DNA of 39,165 nucleotides from an uncultured Lentisphaerota bacterium (GCA_903871765.1 CAIQIC010000214.1:1-39165); one strand, 5' to 3'; shown: positions 15,473 through 24,401, counted from the stretch's first letter. A program made the numbers and translations. Notes: generated by a model not told the origin, from the sequence alone.

Positions 15473-15823
15473 ATGCCACGGCGCTATGCGCGGTGGCTGA
15501 CGGCCAAGGCCGAGGTTTGTTTCCAGAAGCACCGCTATTTCCGTCGCCGGATGCGGGCGAGCGGCAATGTGCCGCGTGATCAACTGCGGGTGTATATGCG
15601 GCACTGGCTTTCGGCTTTGCTTGGCACCGAGCGGCGCGACCTCTGGTTTTGCCTGCCACAAAGCTTTGACCTTGGCCATCCGCTGCCGCCCGGACAGCAG
15701 CCGCGCCAGAACCGCCGCACCTCCGGCTCGTTGCCGCATCCCCGTCGCTGGCGGCCGGAATTGGTCCTGAAAAACCGCCGCTGGCAATGGCTGGCAGGCT
15801 GCTCCGCAGCTTCCGCGGCCTGA
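15473..15823 (+). CDS. Small basic, aromatic-rich protein, uncertain
   Basis: A possible 116-residue cytoplasmic protein that I cannot name. It begins MPRRYARWLTAKAEVCFQKH and is rich in Arg, Trp, Tyr, Phe and His; a plausible core runs through FRRRMRASGNVPRDQLRVYM to QSFDLGHPLPPG. Codon third positions are GC-rich in this frame, and GGGGA at 15461-15465 sits at suitable distance from ATG 15473. The frame is also open upstream into the end of the restriction-modification gene, so the start is unsure. A competing minus-strand frame (15350-15787) covers the same bases but looks less protein-like. It could be a DNA- or RNA-binding accessory, but nothing shows this directly. Confidence 0.4.
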   Translation: MPRRYARWLTAKAEVCFQKHRYFRRRMRASGNVPRDQLRVYMRHWLSALLGTERRDLWFCLPQSFDLGHPLPPGQQPRQNRRTSGSLPHPRRWRPELVLKNRRWQWLAGCSAASAA

Positions 15824-15854
15824 AAAGAAATAATAGTCCGCCCAACCTGGCGGC

Positions 15855-16691
15855 TCACGGGTTGGGCGCTACCGGGGGCGCCTGGAGCAGGTAGCCCAAC
15901 TGGCGCAGCCGGTTGGGATGCAGGAACAGGATCAGCAGGCCGCCGATCAGGTTGCCCAGCGTGACGGCCAGGAGGCTCTTCAGCATGATGGTCTGGCCCG
16001 CGAACGGCACGCCCTTGGCCAGCAGCCCCGCGGAGACCAGGAACATGTTGGCCACGCAGTGCTCGAAGCCGCAGGCGACGAACAGCATGATCGGCAAGAC
16101 GCAGCAGACGATCTTGGAAATGATGTCTTTCGCCATCGTGGCCATGATGATGGCCAGAATCACCAGGATGTTGCACAGGATGCCCCGGAGCACGCCGGCG
16201 CCGAAGCTCAGCGCCAGCTTGTTCTCGGCCACCTTCACCGCCAGTTGGCCGAGCGCGTTGAGGCCCCCGGCGGTTTCGTACAGACCGCTGCCCCAGATCG
16301 CCAGGGCGAGGGCGTAGGCGCCGATGAAATTGCCCGCATAGACCGTCAGCCAGTTGCGCAGCACCCGCGTGAACGGGAACTGCCGCGTCACGGCGCCGAC
16401 CGCCATGATGATGTTGCCCGTGAAGAGCTCCGCGCCGGCCACCACCACCAGCACCAGGCCGACGCTGAAAGCGGCGCCGGCGGCGATCCGGCCCAAGCCC
16501 TGCTCCAGGGCCACCAGGCTGACTTGACCGCCCAGGCCGATATAGAGGCCGGCCAGGATACCCAGCATCAGCAACTGCCAGAGCCGGTCGTTGGCCTTCT
16601 TGATGCCGAGCACGGAGATTTTCCGCGAAAACTCCCGGCCGGAAAGGGTGGGGCTGTAAGCGCGGGCCGGATCGCTGGAGTTTGGTTGCAT
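15855..16691 (-). CDS. Formate/nitrite transporter family protein (FNT)
   Basis: An inner-membrane pentameric channel for small anions such as formate, nitrite or hydrosulfide. The 278-residue length matches the family, and six hydrophobic segments are visible. FNT signatures are present: VVVAGAELFTGN after the second helix and the central-histidine motif ACGFEHCVANMF. The residue after that histidine is Cys (EHC) where Ser or Thr is more common. The N-terminus (MQPNSSDPARAYSPTLSGRE) is cytoplasmic. Which anion is carried cannot be decided from sequence; no formate lyase, nitrite reductase or sulfite reductase gene is adjacent. It stands alone on the minus strand, 81 bases downstream of the lipoprotein gene. 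Confidence 0.9.
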   Translation of the reverse strand: MQPNSSDPARAYSPTLSGREFSRKISVLGIKKANDRLWQLLMLGILAGLYIGLGGQVSLVALEQGLGRIAAGAAFSVGLVLVVVAGAELFTGNIIMAVGAVTRQFPFTRVLRNWLTVYAGNFIGAYALALAIWGSGLYETAGGLNALGQLAVKVAENKLALSFGAGVLRGILCNILVILAIIMATMAKDIISKIVCCVLPIMLFVACGFEHCVANMFLVSAGLLAKGVPFAGQTIMLKSLLAVTLGNLIGGLLILFLHPNRLRQLGYLLQAPPVAPNP

Positions 16692-16772
16692 CCGATACCT
16701 CTACCGTGGCATCAACCCTGACGGAACCTGCCCGCCGGAAGCCCGGTGCGCGCAGGAATCAGGCCAGGGGGA

Positions 16773-17750
16773 CTATGGTTGCGCCGCCGGATTATTCGTT
16801 GTCCATTTGCCGTCATCCGCCGGCTTCATCTGCTTCCACACGTCGGCGGGGTCCCGGCTCATGCCCGGCACCAGCGCCTTGTGCAGCAGCAGGTCCGGCG
16901 CCGACAGCGGGACACAGGCCTTGAAATAGGCGACGCACCGGGCGACGTTGCTCATCAGCTCGGGGTTGTTGTTCTCGTACTCGATGGAGACCACGCCCGA
17001 GAATTTCTGGCGCTTCAGCTCGGCCAGCATGGCCGGCATGTGCGACACGCCGGTGCCCCAGGGCACGTCATGGGCGTTGGGGCCTTTCCAGCTCAGATCC
17101 TTGAGGTGCAGGCTGACGATCCGGCCCTCGAGCTGCTTCAGGCAGGCGAGCGGATCCAACCCCGAGCGCAGCCAGTGGCCCGTGTCGGCGCAGGCACCGA
17201 GGCGCCGGCTGCGGTCCTTGACCGCGGCGAGGACGATCTCGGGATTCCAGTAGGGGGATTCCTTGGGATGGTTGTGGATGGCGATGTTGATCTTGTACTC
17301 GGCGCAGAGCTTGTCCACCAGTTCCATCTGCGCGGCGTTCGGTTCGGAGACGATGGTTGCGATGCCCATCGCCTTGGCGAAGTCGAACAGCTTGCGCCAC
17401 TCCGCTTCGTCGCCGGCGTTGGCCACGCCAAAGTTGACCAGCGTCACGCCGGCGGCCTTGAGCTTTGCGAGCACCTGTGCGCGCTGGGCGGCGTCCAGGT
17501 CGGGGGTCATGCTCCCCTCGATGTCGCCGCCGATTTTCTGGCCGGGGAACGCCTCGATGAGCTTCACGCCGAGCGCGGCGGTGCGCTCGACCGCTTCGAG
17601 GAACGTCAGGTTGTTGAAGGTCCACGCCTGCATGGCGAGCTGCAGGCCCGGCTTGGGCGGCGGCGTGGCGACCGGCGTCGGTTGCGGTCCCGGGCCGGTG
17701 CAGCCGGCCAGCGTGATGACAGCGAGCAGCGCGAGTGATGTCCGTTTCAT
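16773..17750 (-). CDS. Lipoprotein with xylose isomerase-like TIM barrel
   Basis: A 325-residue sugar-phosphate isomerase/epimerase-family protein. It begins with a lipoprotein signal, MKRTSLALLAVITLAGC, with Cys17 the lipidated residue, so it is anchored outside the cytoplasm. The AP-endonuclease-2-type barrel is shown by AMQAWTFNNLTFLEAVERTA, then NIAIHNHPKESPYWNP, CADTGHWLRSGLDP and GVVSIEYENNNPE; the His, Asp and Glu residues in these segments are the usual metal ligands. The frame is open upstream to 18275, but ATG 17750 with AAGGAA eight bases before it and the clean lipobox decide the start. It follows the Tat oxidoreductase gene by 41 bases and probably forms an operon with it. This pairing is typical of sugar-derivative oxidation modules in the PVC group; the substrate is unknown. 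Confidence 0.85.
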   Translation of the reverse strand: MKRTSLALLAVITLAGCTGPGPQPTPVATPPPKPGLQLAMQAWTFNNLTFLEAVERTAALGVKLIEAFPGQKIGGDIEGSMTPDLDAAQRAQVLAKLKAAGVTLVNFGVANAGDEAEWRKLFDFAKAMGIATIVSEPNAAQMELVDKLCAEYKINIAIHNHPKESPYWNPEIVLAAVKDRSRRLGACADTGHWLRSGLDPLACLKQLEGRIVSLHLKDLSWKGPNAHDVPWGTGVSHMPAMLAELKRQKFSGVVSIEYENNNPELMSNVARCVAYFKACVPLSAPDLLLHKALVPGMSRDPADVWKQMKPADDGKWTTNNPAAQP

Positions 17751-17791
17751 AAGCCATTCCTTGGGGTTGTCGGATGCGGTGGCACGCAGGG

Positions 17792-19147
17792 TTAAAAGAT
17801 CCGGTAGGTTTTGCGCAGCAGTGGCTCCGCTGCGGGCAGGTTGGTGCAGCGCATGTTGGGCCCGTCCCATTCCACTTTCTTGCCGAGCCGGACGGCGAGG
17901 TTGCCCATGACCACCATTTCCGTCAGCGGACCGGCGTGATCGAAATTCGAGCCGGGCAGCGGCCCCTGGCCCTTGCAGGCTTTGATCCATTCCTGGCAGT
18001 GGCCGCCGGCTCCGCCCGGCACGCGCGGCAGGGTTTCGGGCGGCGGCGTGAAGGCCTTCATCTTTTCCTCGGGGACGATCCGCGGCGACTCGCAGTAATC
18101 GCTGCCGTCGAAGATCGAGCCGTTCTCGCCGACCAGCAACTGGCCGCCGGCGGGCATGTCGCCCATGGCCGCCATGTCCTTGGGCTTTTCGGGTTTCCGG
18201 CCGCCGTCCGACCAGGTCACTTTGACCGGCGGCATCGCGCCGCGCGCGGGGAACTGGTAGGTGATGATAGACCACTTCGGGGCGGTCTCATCCGTGCCGC
18301 CGCCGGACTCCGCCTCCACGCTGACCGGGTACTTGAGATCCAGCGCCCAGAAGGCCGCGTCCATGATGTGGCAGCCCATGTCGCCCAGCGCGCCCGTGCC
18401 GAAGTCCCACCAGCCGCGCCAGTTGAAAGGCTGGTAGCACTTGTTGTAGGGCCGTTCCGGGGCGACGCCCAGCCAGCGGTTCCAATCCAGGTGCGGCGGC
18501 ACCGGCATCTCGTCGGCGGGCCGCTCGATGCCCTGCGGCCAGATGGGGCGGTTCGTCCAGAAGTACACTTCGTGGATCGGGCCCACGGCGCCGGCCATGA
18601 CCCATTCCTTCAGCCGCCGCGTGCCGTCGCCCGCGTGGCCCTGGTTGCCCATGATCGTCACCAGGCCCTTCTGGCGCGCCAGATCGGTGAGCGTACGCGC
18701 CTCCCAGACCGTATGCGTCAGCGGCTTCTGCACGAACACGTGCTTGCCCATGTTCATGGCCATGAAGGCCACGGGGAAGTGCATGTGGTCTGGCGTGGAG
18801 ACCGTCACGGCGTCAATCTGATCGCCCAGCTCCGTCAGCATCTGACGATAATCCTTGTACTGTTTCGCGTCCGGGAAGCGCCGGGCCTTGGAGGCCAGCG
18901 GGTTGTGGCTCACGTCGCACAGCGCCACGATTTCCTCGCTGGCGACGCCGTCGATGTCCGAATCGCCCTTGCCGCCGCAGCCGACGCAGGCGAGGCGCAA
19001 TTTCCGGCCGGGATCGCAGAAACGCTTGGGGCTGGCCGCCGCCGGTTTGGCCGCCCACGTGCGCGGGCCGGGCAGGGCCACCGCCGCGGCCGCCGCCAGA
19101 CCCGCCGCCTTCAGAAATTCTCTTCGGTCCATGGTGCTCTTGATCAT
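17792..19147 (-). CDS. Tat-exported Gfo/Idh/MocA-family oxidoreductase
   Basis: A 451-residue NAD(P)-dependent oxidoreductase. The N-terminus MDRREFLKAAGLAAAAAVAL carries a twin-arginine motif (RREFLK) and hydrophobic core, so the folded protein is exported. The Rossmann domain follows with LRLACVGCGGKGDSD, and the Gfo/Idh catalytic region with GKHVFVQKPLTHTVWEA contains the EKP-like motif as QKP. Further on, WGLDWNRWLG-like text (PHLDWNRWLGVAP) and DFGTGALGDMGCHIMDAAFW are hallmarks of the PVC subfamily. ATG 19147 is preceded by GGAGG at eight bases; ATG 19132 is internal. A TATAAA hexamer about 35 bases upstream may be its -10 element. The lipoprotein barrel gene follows immediately. The substrate sugar is not identifiable. 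Confidence 0.9.
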   Translation of the reverse strand: MIKSTMDRREFLKAAGLAAAAAVALPGPRTWAAKPAAASPKRFCDPGRKLRLACVGCGGKGDSDIDGVASEEIVALCDVSHNPLASKARRFPDAKQYKDYRQMLTELGDQIDAVTVSTPDHMHFPVAFMAMNMGKHVFVQKPLTHTVWEARTLTDLARQKGLVTIMGNQGHAGDGTRRLKEWVMAGAVGPIHEVYFWTNRPIWPQGIERPADEMPVPPHLDWNRWLGVAPERPYNKCYQPFNWRGWWDFGTGALGDMGCHIMDAAFWALDLKYPVSVEAESGGGTDETAPKWSIITYQFPARGAMPPVKVTWSDGGRKPEKPKDMAAMGDMPAGGQLLVGENGSIFDGSDYCESPRIVPEEKMKAFTPPPETLPRVPGGAGGHCQEWIKACKGQGPLPGSNFDHAGPLTEMVVMGNLAVRLGKKVEWDGPNMRCTNLPAAEPLLRKTYRIF

Positions 19148-19349
19148 TCGCGATTCCTCCGCGGAGTTTTATACTTCAATGTCCGCCGGCAGGGAAGCAC
19201 AAACCACGCAGCTTGTGCCGGACCCGCCGCCGGACGCCCTTTTGTGTTGGATCGTCGTCAGGATACTTGGCATGTGAATTTCTAAAACGTAAGACGGCAC
19301 GCTTTATGACACACAAACCTCAGCGGCCACGACGCGGCGCGCGGGGCTT

Positions 19350-21362
19350 TCAGGCCATCGGCGCCGGCGGGCGGGGCTGCAGGAGGCGCTGAATTTCATC
19401 GTTGAGATGCCGTTCTTCGTCGGCGGTAGGTGGGCGGGGCTGCATCTTGATGTTGAGCAGGCGGATCAATTCCTTCGTCAGCGTCTGGAGGTTGTGCGGC
19501 TTGGCGATGATGCCGCGGATGTCCTTGCCGCCAAGCTGCGCGGCGGCGGCGGTTTCGCTGGCGGGCACGGTGAGAACCAGGGAGGTCTTTTCCGGCACGA
19601 TCAGCTCGCGCACGCGGCGGAGCAGGTCGGCGCCGTTCAGGTCGGGCAGGCGCGGATCCAGCAGGATGCCATCCACCGCCTCCCGCTGCAGCCGACCCAA
19701 CCCCTCCAGCCCGCTGCGCGCGAACAGCACGCGGAAGCCGCCTTTCTTGTGGAGCGTTGTGCCCGCGGTGATGAGCGCGGCGACGTCCGAATCCATGAGC
19801 AGCAGCGTGTGGGGCCGCTGGGTGGAACCCATGCTGCGGGTGAGGAGGTAACGCATGCGGATGATGAAGGCGAAAGGGCTGAACGGTTTCAACATGTAAT
19901 CGTTGGCGCCGAGGTCGAGCGCGCGCGCCGCGTGTTCCTCGCTGGAGGCCAGCATGACGACGGGGATGCGGTTGAAGCGCGGGTTTTCGCGGATGCGGCG
20001 GAGCAGGTCAAAGCTGGCGAGACCCCAGCTTCCCTCCTCGATGAGCATCAGCCGGCAAGGGTTGTGCCCCAGCGTCGCCAGCGCCGCGTTCTCGTCCTGT
20101 TCGGCCAGCATGACGTCGAAACCGTTGTTTTCCAGCAGTTGCTTGAACATGTTGGAGCTGTCCCCGCGGGCAAAGACCATGACGCTTTCCCGGCGGCGCT
20201 TCGCGCTTGCTTCGCGGGGGATCACCCGGTTGCCGCCACTGGATTTGGCGGCGTAGAGGCATCGGCCGGCCTCCTCCATGGCCTGTTCGATCGTAACGCG
20301 GCTGGCGAGCACCATGAGACCGGCAGACAGGGTCACGTACAGGATTTTTCCGTCCGCCATGGTCGGATGCTGCTGGCGCAGGTTCTGCAGGGCTTTTTCC
20401 GTGGCGCACATCCCGCCGAATTGGTCCTCGCCCGGGAACAGGATGGCAAATTGGGCGGGACTCCAGCGCGCCACGATGTCGGTGGCGCGGAAGGAACCGG
20501 AGAGCACCTGGCCGACGCACTGCAGCGCCCGTTCGCAAGCGGACGTTCCCTGCTCCCGTTCCAGCGCTTGGAAGCCGTCCATCTCCAGCAGCACCAGCGC
20601 CACCGGCTCCTTGGTGGTCTCGCTGAAGCGCATGACGTGCTCGAAGGACTCGCAGAAGGCGGCGCGATTGAGCAGGCCGGTCAGCACGTCGCGCCGCGCC
20701 GAGCGCGTGATCTCTTGGGCGCCCTGCAGGCGGGCATGGATGAATTCCGCCACTTTGCGCGGGTCGGCGGGCTTTTCGAAGCAGCCATCCACATCGGATA
20801 CCAGATGCCGACCGATAATTTCCACGCTGGCCCGGGCGGCGATGGCGACGATGGGGGTGACGGCGGTCAGCGGTGTGGAACGCAGGATTTCCAACAGATT
20901 AAGGCCGTCCTGGTCCGGTAAAAAAAGGTCCAGCACGATGAAGACAATATCGCGCTCCAGCAGGAGTTGCTGCGCCTGCGTAGCGGTCGCGGCCCGGACG
21001 ATCTCCTTGCCCAGCGCTTCCAGTTCACGGCTCAGCGCAACCATGAACGAGCTCTGCTCGCCGACCAGGAGGATGGTGGCAGGCAGGCTGGGATCTTCGG
21101 CGAGTTCGTGCCGCAAGACCGCGATCAGTTCGCCGGTTCGATCCGGCAGTTCGGCGGGCAGCGCCTCCCCGATGCTGCTCGCGCGCTTGCACACCTCGTC
21201 GAAGCCATACGAGTGGCTGGAGGCGCGCAGGGATTCGGCGATCATCCGGATGTTTTTTCCCGCAGCCGCCTCCCCGGCCCGGAGAGCCTTCAGCGCCACG
21301 TCGAGCGCGTCTATGCGCGGCCCCAAACCCTGTTTATACCAGCGTTTACGGTGTTCTTCCAT
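19350..21362 (-). CDS. Multidomain signalling protein HPt-REC-GGDEF-REC-REC with degenerate sites
   Basis: A 670-residue cytoplasmic protein. Order: an HPt-like helical domain (about 15-90), receiver 1 (95-215), GGDEF-like domain (225-385), receiver 2 (393-508), receiver 3 (518-640). Receiver 1 keeps phospho-Asp145 (VLDLFLPDQDG) and Lys197. The HPt-like segment IAESLRASSHSYGF has Glu43 where the phosphorylated His would be. The GGDEF motif is replaced by SPAQF (301-305) and the metal Asp by Glu260, so it should not make c-di-GMP. Receiver 2 has IEEGSWG in place of the Asp. Receiver 3 keeps Asp569 (LLDPRLPDLNG). ATG 21362 is chosen; GTG 21398 is possible and neither has a clear ribosome-binding site. 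It is divergent from the GH109 gene. A scaffold or phosphorelay sink is more likely than an enzyme. Confidence 0.85.
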   Translation of the reverse strand: MEEHRKRWYKQGLGPRIDALDVALKALRAGEAAAGKNIRMIAESLRASSHSYGFDEVCKRASSIGEALPAELPDRTGELIAVLRHELAEDPSLPATILLVGEQSSFMVALSRELEALGKEIVRAATATQAQQLLLERDIVFIVLDLFLPDQDGLNLLEILRSTPLTAVTPIVAIAARASVEIIGRHLVSDVDGCFEKPADPRKVAEFIHARLQGAQEITRSARRDVLTGLLNRAAFCESFEHVMRFSETTKEPVALVLLEMDGFQALEREQGTSACERALQCVGQVLSGSFRATDIVARWSPAQFAILFPGEDQFGGMCATEKALQNLRQQHPTMADGKILYVTLSAGLMVLASRVTIEQAMEEAGRCLYAAKSSGGNRVIPREASAKRRRESVMVFARGDSSNMFKQLLENNGFDVMLAEQDENAALATLGHNPCRLMLIEEGSWGLASFDLLRRIRENPRFNRIPVVMLASSEEHAARALDLGANDYMLKPFSPFAFIIRMRYLLTRSMGSTQRPHTLLLMDSDVAALITAGTTLHKKGGFRVLFARSGLEGLGRLQREAVDGILLDPRLPDLNGADLLRRVRELIVPEKTSLVLTVPASETAAAAQLGGKDIRGIIAKPHNLQTLTKELIRLLNIKMQPRPPTADEERHLNDEIQRLLQPRPPAPMA

Positions 21363-21438
21363 GGCGATCGCCCACAACCCGGCGATCTTATATACCACCG
21401 CGGGGCTGAAATAAAGACCTTTTCTGCCCGCAACATGT

Positions 21439-21444
21439 TATACT
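21439..21444 (+). promoter_or_regulatory. Likely -10 element of the GH109-sulfatase operon
   Basis: TATACT, five of six matches to TATAAT, 36 bases before the start codon at 21481. No convincing -35 hexamer is at the right distance, so an activator or another sigma factor may be used. Confidence 0.4.
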
Positions 21445-21480
21445 AAAAACCTATCGGATGGAATTTCAAGAGGAGCGAAC

Positions 21481-22860
21481 ATGTGGCTGAATGAATCTTC
21501 AACGGTATCGCGGCGGCATTTTCTGCGTGCGACCACACTGGCTGCGGCGGGGCTGGCGGTGGGGGATGGCGCCGCCACCCGGACCGCGGCGGCTGTAACG
21601 CCGGCGGGCGCGGACTTGTTCCGTGTGCCGAAGCTGGCGCGGGTGCGCGCGGCGTTCATTGGCGTCGGCGCGCGCGGCAGCGGGCATCTGGAACAGATGA
21701 TGACGCTCGAAGGCGTGGACGTGACCGCCATCGCGGATAATCATCCGCCGGCGTTGAACGCCGCGGTGGCATGCGTCGTGCAGAGCGGCCGCCCGCGGCC
21801 GGCCGCCTACGGCGACGGCGATTATGCCTACCGCAAGATGCTGGAGCGCGACGACGTGGATCTGGTCATCATCGCCACGCCCTGGGAATGGCACACGCGG
21901 ATGTGCGTGGATGCGCTGCAGGCGGGCAAGCATGCGTTCACCGAGGTGCCCGCGGCGATCACGCTGGAGGAGTGCTGGGACCTGGTGAAGACGCAGGCCA
22001 AGACGCAGCGGCATTGCATGATGCTGGAAAACTGCAACTACGGCCGCGAAGAGTTGTTCTGTCTGAACCTCGTCCGGCTCGGCCTGCTCGGCGAGCTGCT
22101 CCATGGCGAGGCGGCCTATATCCATGACTTGCGCAGCCAGATGCACGAGGTCAACCACGGCACCGGCTCGTGGCGCACGTGGCACTACGCCAAACGCAAC
22201 GGCAACCTGTACCCGACGCACGGGCTCGGTCCGGTGGCGCAGTACATGGACATCAACCGCGGCGACCGGTTCGATCACCTTTCCTCCATCGGTTCGCCGG
22301 CGCTGGGCCGGGAACTGTTCGCTAAGAAGAACTTTCCGCCCGAGCACAAGTGGAACCAGATCAAGCTATGGAACTGCGGCGACATGAACACCACGATCAT
22401 CAAGACCGCCCGCGGCCGGACGATCATGGTGCAGTGGGACGAGACCTCGCCGCGGCCGTATTCGCGCCATAACTTGATCCAGGGCACGCAGGGCACGTTT
22501 GCCGGTTTCCCGAACCGCCTGGCCTGCGAGGGCCTGACGGCCGCTACGCATGAGTGGACCGAAGGCGCCCGGCTGGAAGAGATCATGAAGAAGTACGAGC
22601 ACCCGCTCTTCGTCAAGATGGGCGAACTCGCCCAGCAAGGCGGCGGCCACGGCGGGATGGACTGGCTGATGTTGTGGCGCCTCGTCTACTGCCTGCGCAA
22701 CGGCGAACCGCTCGACCAGGACGTGTACGATGCCGCCGCCTGGTCCGCCGTCGGCCCGCTCAGCGCGCAATCCGTCGCCCGCCGCGGCGCGGCGGTGGAC
22801 GTGCCCGACTTCACCCGCGGCCGGTGGCAGGTCCGTCCGCCGCTGCGGATCGTGAGTTGA
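21481..22860 (+). CDS. GH109-type glycosidase, NAD-dependent (likely alpha-N-acetylgalactosaminidase)
   Basis: A 459-residue Tat-exported protein of glycoside hydrolase family 109, a Gfo/Idh-fold family that cleaves alpha-N-acetylgalactosamine by transient NAD oxidation. The signal is STVSRRHFLRATTLAAAGLAV (twin arginine). The NAD loop is FIGVGARGSGHLEQMM. Long stretches match GH109 closely: WEWHTRMCVDALQAGKHAF, QRHCMMLENCNYGREELF, GSWRTWHYAKRNGNLYPTHG with the conserved Tyr and His, and MVQWDETSPRPYSRHNLIQG. Length agrees with characterised members (about 440-480). ATG 21481 follows AAGAGGAG. The sulfatase gene starts 38 bases after the stop, an operon suited to sulfated, GalNAc-containing glycans such as mucin. 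Exact linkage specificity is inferred from the family. Confidence 0.92.
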   Translation: MWLNESSTVSRRHFLRATTLAAAGLAVGDGAATRTAAAVTPAGADLFRVPKLARVRAAFIGVGARGSGHLEQMMTLEGVDVTAIADNHPPALNAAVACVVQSGRPRPAAYGDGDYAYRKMLERDDVDLVIIATPWEWHTRMCVDALQAGKHAFTEVPAAITLEECWDLVKTQAKTQRHCMMLENCNYGREELFCLNLVRLGLLGELLHGEAAYIHDLRSQMHEVNHGTGSWRTWHYAKRNGNLYPTHGLGPVAQYMDINRGDRFDHLSSIGSPALGRELFAKKNFPPEHKWNQIKLWNCGDMNTTIIKTARGRTIMVQWDETSPRPYSRHNLIQGTQGTFAGFPNRLACEGLTAATHEWTEGARLEEIMKKYEHPLFVKMGELAQQGGGHGGMDWLMLWRLVYCLRNGEPLDQDVYDAAAWSAVGPLSAQSVARRGAAVDVPDFTRGRWQVRPPLRIVS

Positions 22861-22898
22861 GGCAGATCGGCGCGACCGCAAAGAAAAGTTGCGTGACC

Positions 22899-24401
22899 AT
22901 GAAGTTCCGCTGGCTGCTGCTCGGTCTGGCCTGGGCCGGTTCGGCCATGGCCCGGCCCGGCGACCGGCCCAACATCGTCTACATCCTCTGCGACGATCTG
23001 GGCTACGGCGATGTGCACGGCCTGAACCCGCAACGCGGCAAAATCGCGACGCCCAATATTGATCGGCTCGCGGCACAAGGCGTCGCGTTCACCGACGCGC
23101 ATTCGAGCTCGGCCGTCTGCACCCCGACGCGCTACGGCATCCTCACGGGCCGGTACAACTGGCGATCGCGGCTGCAGTCGGGCGTATTGCCTGGTTTCAG
23201 CCCGCCGTTGATCGACCAGGCGCGGTTGACGGTGCCGGCATTGTTGCAACAGCACGGCTACCACACTGCCGGCATCGGCAAATGGCATCTCGGCATGGGC
23301 CTTCCCAAGGCCCCGGCCGTCGGACCCATCCGGGACGGGCCGACGACGCGCGGGTTCGATTACTACTTCGGCATCAGCGCGTCGCTGGATATGCCGCCGT
23401 TTGCGTTCATCGAAAACGACCGATTCACCGAGGCGCCGACCGCCACCAAGAAATGGGTCCGCTCCGGGCCTGCCGCGCCGGGCTTCGAGGCGGTGGACGT
23501 GCTGCCGACGCTGACGCGCAAGGCGGTGGAGTACATTGGTCAGCGCGCGGTGGCCAAGAAACCGTTCTTCCTTTACTTGCCGTTGAACTCGCCGCACACG
23601 CCGATCGTGCCGACCAAGGAATGGCAGGGCCAGAGCGGTCTCAACGCGTACGGCGATTTCGTGATGGAAACCGACTGGGCCCTCGGCGAGGTCCTGTCCG
23701 CGCTCAACCAAGCCGGTATTGCTGACAACACGTTGGTTATCTTCACCAGCGACAACGGCTGTTCGCCTGCGGCCGGCACGGCGGAGCTGGAGCGGAAGGG
23801 CCATTTCGCCAGCGAGAACCGGCGCGGGTACAAAGCCGACATCTTCGACGGCGGCCACCGCATCCCGTTCATCGCCCGGTGGCCCGGCAAGATCAAAGCC
23901 GGCACCAGCAGCGATCAGTTGACCTGTCTCACTGACTTGATGGCAACGTGTGCCGACATCCTCGGCGCAAAACTGCCCGACAACGCCGGAGAAGACAGCG
24001 TCAGCATTCTGCCGGCGTTGCTGGGCACCGCGACCAGGCCGCTCCGCGAAGCCGTGGTCCATCATTCCATCAACGGTTCTTTCGCCGTCCGGCAGGGCCG
24101 GTGGAAGCTTGAATTCTGCCCCGATTCCGGCGGCTGGAGTGTCCCGGTACCGGGCAGCCCCGCGGCCTGTAACCTGCCGCCGCTGCAGCTCTACGACATG
24201 GCGGAGGATCTCGGCGAGCGCGGCAACGTCTATCGGGCGCATCCGGACATCGTCGCGCGACTGGCAAAGATCATGCGCACCTATATCGCCGCCGGCCGCA
24301 GCACGCCGGGTGCGCCCCAGACGAACGACGCGCCGGTCAACCTATGGAAATCGAAACCACCCGCACTAGACGACGACGGCCGGATCATCGAACACGATTA
24401 G
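22899..24401 (+). CDS. Secreted Cys-type sulfatase (arylsulfatase family)
   Basis: A 500-residue exported sulfatase that removes sulfate esters from glycans. The signal peptide is MKFRWLLLGLAWAGSAMA. The metal-binding start is NIVYILCDDLGYGD (Asp32, Asp33). The active-site motif is CTPTR at residues 74-78, where Cys74 must be converted to formylglycine by a sulfatase-modifying enzyme not present in this window. GIGKWHLGMG and FTSDNGCSPAAGT supply further catalytic and metal residues. The frame is open upstream to 22554, but only ATG 22899 gives a signal peptide. The ribosome-binding site is weak (AAAGAAAAG). It lies 38 bases after the GH109 gene. The closest functional group looks like arylsulfatase A-type (S1 family); subfamily and sugar are not determinable by eye. 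Confidence 0.92.
   Translation: MKFRWLLLGLAWAGSAMARPGDRPNIVYILCDDLGYGDVHGLNPQRGKIATPNIDRLAAQGVAFTDAHSSSAVCTPTRYGILTGRYNWRSRLQSGVLPGFSPPLIDQARLTVPALLQQHGYHTAGIGKWHLGMGLPKAPAVGPIRDGPTTRGFDYYFGISASLDMPPFAFIENDRFTEAPTATKKWVRSGPAAPGFEAVDVLPTLTRKAVEYIGQRAVAKKPFFLYLPLNSPHTPIVPTKEWQGQSGLNAYGDFVMETDWALGEVLSALNQAGIADNTLVIFTSDNGCSPAAGTAELERKGHFASENRRGYKADIFDGGHRIPFIARWPGKIKAGTSSDQLTCLTDLMATCADILGAKLPDNAGEDSVSILPALLGTATRPLREAVVHHSINGSFAVRQGRWKLEFCPDSGGWSVPVPGSPAACNLPPLQLYDMAEDLGERGNVYRAHPDIVARLAKIMRTYIAAGRSTPGAPQTNDAPVNLWKSKPPALDDDGRIIEHD

Noticed and set aside
15350-15787. Minus-strand 145-codon frame after the restriction-modification gene
   Set aside because: The plus-strand frame over the same bases has the more protein-like composition and a plausible ribosome-binding site.
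17751-18275. Upstream extension of the lipoprotein frame
   Set aside because: It overlaps the Tat oxidoreductase gene in another frame; the lipobox fixes the start at 17750.
22554-22898. Upstream extension of the sulfatase frame
   Set aside because: It overlaps the GH109 gene and would bury the signal peptide that begins at 22899.
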